NCBI GenBank assembly: GCA_001972305.1
Contig: BDDD01000184.1
Span: forward strand, 82,275-146,274
Direction of reading: 5' to 3'
Length of the DNA stretch: 64,000 nt
Source: Cephalotus follicularis
Taxonomy: Eukaryota > Streptophyta > Magnoliopsida > Oxalidales > Cephalotaceae
Positions 59,383 through 64,000 of the stretch are shown here, one piece after another. The number at the start of each line of letters is the position of its first letter. The stretch's first letter is position 1. A program made the translations under genes and the position numbers. Under the pieces are notes generated by a model, which had not been told where the DNA came from, did not search any database, and saw only the letters and a program-made list of their open reading frames with translations.

Positions 59383-60204
59383 AACCAGTTGCAAGCAAAT
59401 CGATCTATGTACTCCAACGGATCATTGTAAGCAGAGAATTCAAGCTCAAGGATAAAAACATAACTACAGCTCATCATATCGTCCATATAACACCACATCC
59501 AACATACATTTCATCATACAAGTCAACACCATGCTAAGGTTCAACATGCATGCACATATTCTCGTTTGATTCTCAGTAGCAAGCATAGCAGATGAAAAAC
59601 AGTAGCAACCACGTCCTAAAATCAGTGGTTACAACTCACGCAACCAGGCATTCAAATCATAGAACATGCAGTAACTTTAAACTCAAAATACCATTACAAC
59701 TTCCCCTACCTTTTGATTCCAAGTTAGGAATCTGTAAGTCCACCTCTTTGTGTTCCAACAGTGACGTTTTGGGCTCCCAGAAATTCCAACTCCAAGCCCA
59801 GCAACTCCAAGAACAGTCCAATAGCTCCAACCCGAGCTCCAAGCTTCAACAATGGAGAAACACTCCCTTCCCTATTTTCTCTGTGTTTTTCTCTACTATC
59901 CTCTTTGGTTCTTAGACTTTTCAGTACCAGGACGAAGGAGATGAGTGACGACGTTTTATGCAGAGTGTTTCTCTCCCTCTCTTCCTTAGCTCCCTTCACA
60001 TGGCACTAAATGCCACATTTCTATTCCACATGCATGCACACACTCACAGGTCTAAACTCCTTCCCCCCATGAAGTTTGCATGATCCACAGGTGTCCCATT
60101 CTTCCATCCCTTAGCTGCATGAAACACAGATGGCACCCAGTTCCATCTGTCAGCTGTAGCATGTGATTTCCGTCACATGCAACAAAACAGAGCACGATCC
60201 ATTC

Positions 60205-60352
60205 GGCTGTCCACACCCAACAGTCGGCTGCTCGCCTGGCAGATCCTTACCATGTGGCTCGACAGTTGGCCAGTCGACTGGTTCATCCCACTAGTCGACT
60301 GCTCCCATACACAGTCAACCAGTCGGCTGGTCTACTGTACCAGTCAACTGTT
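60205..60352. repeat. GTCGAC array 2 of F4
   Basis: Units CAGTCGGCTG, CAGTCGACTGG, TAGTCGACTGC, CAGTCAACTG and others, near the plus-strand right end of the LTR. Its position corresponds to the F3 array that holds element C. Confidence 0.9.
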
Positions 60353-60523
60353 CATAGTGTACTTACTAAGTAAGGTGTACTTACTAAGCAATCACACTTC
60401 TAAGTACTTAATTGATTTAAAATCAGCATCACCAAATTCGGAAAATCCATCTTTTTATTAATTCCACAAATAAAGTACATTTACATTGTGAAATTACAAT
60501 ACATGAAATTTCCGAGTGTTACA

Positions 60524-61552
60524 AAATCTCGTTATTATTATTATTATTATTATTATTATCCAAACCTTTATTAATCAAATTACAGGTACATGGCATAATA
60601 TGAAGAGGTTGTTGGAACCTCTAAGGGGGAGGTCGTTGGAACCTCAAGAGAAAAATTTAGACATGCATCACATACATACTATAAACTAATGGCAGGTTAT
60701 GGACTTTACTACAGCAACTTGTATGACTCTCAAACAAGCTGCTGGTCTCATTCATAGGTATGTTATTGCAATCATACATTCGCTCCCATACATGCATGGG
60801 TCTTGTAATATCATCGTTCTCCTCCAACTTGCTTCCGCTGCGACACTCGCTCTTCAATTACATAAACCAACTATAAACTATAGAAACCTTGAAATAAATC
60901 AAAGGGAGTTACAAGGAGGTGAAGAAGAATTACATATATAAATTAAGAGGGAGAAGAGAGACATGCAAGTCTCTAAAATATTACAACCCAAAAAATATGA
61001 AATAAAAACATACATTCAACACTTGAATTAAATAAGATCAAATAAGATCAAATTCATAGCCATACCATCATGCATATTAAATCTCATTGAATTAACTAAT
61101 AATCTTGATAGATATATTTCTAAAAATATAGACAATTGATTGGGTAAATTGGAAAAACTCTTTTTCCCGTAATATTAACACAAAACCGTCGACGCTTTTA
61201 CACAAACCGTCGACATCCATGTGTTGAGCGTCGACGCTTGCGTTCCTTTGTGTGCGTAAGCGTCAACGCTTTTCTCAAAAACGTCGATCGTTTTACGCGC
61301 AGGCATCAACATCTTACTCGAGTGAAGACGCAGTTTTAACGCATTAGTGCCTAAGAGTCTTCGTGCCATTCCTGCAGTGGTATCACGTGTAGGCGTCGAC
61401 ACTTTTCAGGAGGGCGTCGACGCTTTCGCGAATGCGGAAAATTCTAAATCGCAAATTGGCATCCCATGCTTCCGTCTCACGGATTAAACCCAAAAAATTC
61501 AAGCATATCTTCAACAAAAATGTTTCTAACTATATATATGCATCAAATCCGT
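60524..61552 (-). other. Co2 leader, outer part
   Basis: No coding sequence recognised. It holds an (ATT)n microsatellite at about 60532-60560, a twice-repeated GTTGGAACCTC (60610-60646) that resembles the Co2 LTR end, and a GTCGAC array (61185-61430). Confidence 0.65.
61185..61430. repeat. GTCGAC array, GCGTCGACGCTTT dialect (Co2 leader)
   Basis: About ten words such as ACCGTCGACGCTTTT, AGCGTCGACGCTTGCG, AGCGTCAACGCTTTT, GGCGTCGACACTTTT and GGCGTCGACGCTTTCG, about 120 bp from the primer site. Here the array is in the leader, not in the LTR. Confidence 0.85.
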
Positions 61553-61563
61553 CTCTGATACCA
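61553..61563 (-). other. Co2 primer binding site
   Basis: On the minus strand TGGTATCAGAG, 3 bp from the 5' LTR end (61567). Initiator Met tRNA type. Confidence 0.85.
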
Positions 61564-61566
61564 TTG

Positions 61567-62155
61567 TGTCGGAACCTTAGGGCGATTTAGCAAAAAAAAA
61601 TCTAGATGCATAAAACCCTAATATATACATATATTGTGTGATCATCTCATGAATATCAAGCCATATGGTTCGTTTACAGGATCTTTTGAGCATACATATA
61701 CAGTAAGATATAAATCAATAGGGAGGCATTGGTAGAATTACTCACATGATTGGAGCGGCTCCTTCCTGCTTCCTTTGTGTCTTCTTGCTTCCAAAAGCAC
61801 AGCTACTTGTTGAACGAATGAAATGGTTCTAGCTTCCAAGTATAGAAAGCCTCCAAGGTATCCACACCAAGCTTCAATTTCTAACACCAGGTTTCCCAAA
61901 CTTTCAACTCTTGATTGTATATGAGATAGAGGAGAGAAGACACCAACAGAGGGAACAAAAACATCCAACAACTCTCTAAATAGGAAAGGGGGGTGTGTTC
62001 TATATATACTTGCTGCTTGACAATCATATTAGAACACAAACTCTTATCATATCATGCATCTGGTTTCCTAATGCATTCAGGATTCTTCCTTAGATAGTCT
62101 TTCTCTCCTTCTTGACTTCTACTTTCCTTAATCTCATTAAGGATAATTAATCTCT
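61567..62155 (-). repeat. Co2 5' LTR, directly readable part
   Basis: Aligns directly with 32511-33093 of the 3' LTR with scattered differences, up to ..GGATAATTAATCTC. There the match stops abruptly. It resumes only if the sequence is continued backwards from 64000. Confidence 0.9.
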
Positions 62156-64000
62156 TTAAGTATTTCATATACTATGAATTTCTAAGTCCATAAAAAGATA
62201 GAGTATTTTAATAGCAAAATACAAAATACTAAGATATAGGCATGACTCCAAACAAGTCGGCGCAAAAACAAAGGTACGCCGTCCATGATACCCTGTCGTA
62301 GGCCCGTCACACACTACTCGCTCTACAGTGGATACTATTCTAATGAATCCTCTACCTGAGCAAAAACGAATCAATAAAATGCCAGTACAATCCTGGGGCA
62401 TTTTGATATAATACAAAAAGTCAAAAATGAATCTTAATACAAATTCGAAAACCAAATACAAAATTGAAGGTCTAATACAAATTCAAAATATAAACCTTAT
62501 TTCAAAGATCTGGTAATAATCTAATATTAACAATGCAAATCTGGTAGTGCGTTAAACTATTTTCTACTCAATTATAAACTATCATTCTTATTTCCGCTTG
62601 GAACTAAATATCAATTTTTACTTATGTATGATTCAATTATTTAACTATTTTTCTTATTTTGGTTCAGTACAATCTTCTAGCCAATACTTATCAAATCCTA
62701 ATCCTGGGCACTGCTGAGGGAGGCTTAGCCCCCACAATGTCAGGCACAATCTCTAATTCACGACACTCGGCCACAGCTCGAACATAAATGAAATAGAACA
62801 TATTTGCTAAATATTTAAGTTATTTCTACAAATACAAAATAGTTACCGATACTCAAGCAAAGTAATTATGTACGAAATAATTAACATTTACTTACAGGAC
62901 CTTATTTCAATCTCTTGGTTCAAGTACTACTCTAGTACTACACTCTCAACCTTAGAGCCATATGAAATAAAGCTTAGAAGGACCAGTATCCTAACTGTGA
63001 GTCCCGTACTAGTTAGGCCTATCTGGTCGTGCATGACAGCCTAGCCATTCGTCTCCCACTGACTAGAGTGTGAGTGAGCGTACCTACTACGATACTGTTG
63101 ATGCACCCACGAGTAAATTACTCAAGTGACTTCCACTGACAACTATCTTATAGACATACCTCAAAATGAATGTACAGTCTGTCTTAAGATCAAAATGTCG
63201 TCACGTACACCAGGAACCTGTACTCGGCAGTGACCTACAGAACACGTATCCCACGACACAAAACTACTACGAATTTATGTATAAGATACTTCACATATGT
63301 TCGTAATCAACCTGTATCATGCGAATACATACCTCCGTACACTTGACCGTTGTTACTTAGGTAACGAAGATCATTTTCTTCTAATACGAGTCCTACTAAA
63401 AGCAATCGCTAATTTGCGGACCGGTCCGATCGGTGCTATAGTTCTCACACTATAGTAACCAACTTATAATCTCCCCGTGGAGATTATAATAATTCCGATT
63501 ACTTTCTATCAGTGCTCCGATTTCTAATTTAATAACCCCAGACTGTATTAGGCATGGGATCTAAATTAATCTCGTAACAGTTACCTCCCTGATATGCACG
63601 TACATGGACATTTATCACCAAGTGTTTAATAAGTATAATGGACCCCCAGCAATACGTAACGATCTACAGCTACAGCTGGTCATCCTACGGGCTCTAATTT
63701 AACTATTTAATTAAAACCTTCTTTTCTTAATTTTCTCAAAATTAAGCTTTATAAGCTCTATTATAAAAAATACACTATTATTTATAAATTAGCTTATTAA
63801 CACTCGCAGTGTTATAATTAGGATGCCGGTCGCATTATCACTTGGGTATCCCAGTGTGTGTTATGCCCGACTATAAAGATTGTGCACTACTCTCTTTTTA
63901 TTAACCCTACAATAAAGGATTAATATAATCTTTGTGGGGTAAGTTATATTCAACTACTATTATATATATATATTATATAATATATATATATATATAATTA
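62156..64000. other. Mirror-image block: reversed but not complemented
   Basis: Read backwards on the same strand, 64000 to 62746 matches the Co2 3' LTR from about 33094 to 34393. For example the 16 bases at 63639-63654 are exactly 33421-33436 spelled backwards. Then 62745-62741 spells CGGAC (Co2 target duplication AGGAC on the left), and 62740 down to 62156 spells a family-A LTR starting TGTAACACCCCC and including CAAAAACGCGGCTG as at 36375. No direct or reverse-complement match of this kind was noticed. Any reading frame in this block, on either strand, is meaningless. Confidence 0.93.

Larger units (their letters stand above)
57802..60523 (-). mobile_element. F4: solo LTR of gypsy family B, in Co2 leader
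   Basis: 2.72 kb bounded on the plus strand by TATCACACCCCG (TG changed to TA) and CCGAGTGTTACA, with perfect target duplication AAATC (57797-57801 and 60524-60528). No internal coding region. It shares ACAACATTAAAGCGGTAA with element E near its start and the TTAGCC block near 58193. Confidence 0.95.
32511..62745 (-). mobile_element. Co2: Ty1/copia element carrying three insertions
   Basis: Minus-strand order: 5' LTR (61567 rightward), primer site, long leader, gag, protease, integrase, RT, RNase H, 3' LTR (34393 to 32511). Interruptions are F4 (57802-60523) in the leader, E (47624-56021) after the protease, and F2 (36032-46564, with D inside) between integrase and RT. Without them, gag-pol reads in the correct order across each join (for example ..RHATF|LEKNFLL.. 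over F2). The left target duplication is AGGAC; the right one, CGGAC at 62741-62745, appears only when the mirrored block is read backwards. Own coding sequence is heavily mutated. Confidence 0.85.

Noticed and set aside
62165-62461. 98-codon open frame on the minus strand near the right end
   Set aside because: It lies within the block that is reversed without complementing, so its codons do not exist in that order in the genome; its native context is a family-A LTR.
62156-64000. Explanation of the mirror block as a biological inversion or triplex-forming mirror repeat
   Set aside because: Inversions give reverse complements, and natural mirror repeats are short purine or pyrimidine runs; this is a 1.8-kb mixed sequence matching known elements backwards, down to their target duplication.

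Overview
This window is a block of nested LTR retrotransposons from a plant nuclear genome, most likely a eudicot. The evidence is chromovirus-type Ty3/gypsy elements (Tekay/Del-like: gag with CCHC knuckles, PR, RT, RNase H, integrase, and a tail ending in PHLF), a SIRE-like Ty1/copia element and a second copia lineage. All show initiator-Met tRNA primer sites (TGGTATCAGAG-type), TG..CA ends and 5-bp target duplications. I found no host protein gene, rRNA, tRNA, CRISPR array or prokaryotic feature. Nearly all coding sequence is broken by stops or frameshifts.

Layout, left to right. (1) 1-2602: the right part of an unidentified LTR element, inserted into the 3' LTR of gypsy element Gy1. (2) 2603-10109: Gy1 (minus), itself inserted in the RNase H end of copia Co1. 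(3) 10110-19065: Co1 (minus, SIRE-like), whose gag is split by solo LTR F1 (14442-17306, TSD TAGTA). (4) 19345-31046: solo LTR F3 (minus, TSD AGAGG), split by gypsy element C (21644-30849, plus, TSD ACTGC). (5) 31047-32510: weakly identified old copia-like remnant. (6) 32511-62745: copia Co2 (minus), with three independent insertions: solo LTR F2 (TSD AAAGT), which carries gypsy element D (37613-45322, plus, TSD TCGAC); gypsy element E (47624-56021, minus, TSD TAAAT); and solo LTR F4 (57802-60523, TSD AAATC). Removing the insertions makes the Co1 and Co2 coding regions read through in order, which supports the nesting.

Two observations stand out. First, about 62156-64000 is a mirror image (reversed but NOT complemented) of what should be there. 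Read backwards on the same strand, it continues the Co2 5' LTR, gives the expected Co2 target duplication, then enters a family-A LTR. Known DNA rearrangements do not make this, so it is most probably a data-handling artefact or deliberate alteration. Second, short repeats built on the dyad GTCGAC occur in the LTRs or leaders of at least five element families in three sequence 'dialects'. They differ in copy number between sister LTRs, and two nested gypsy insertions (C and D) landed inside them.

Beyond these I see no evidence for a new cellular system; the region is ordinary decayed heterochromatic repeat DNA.
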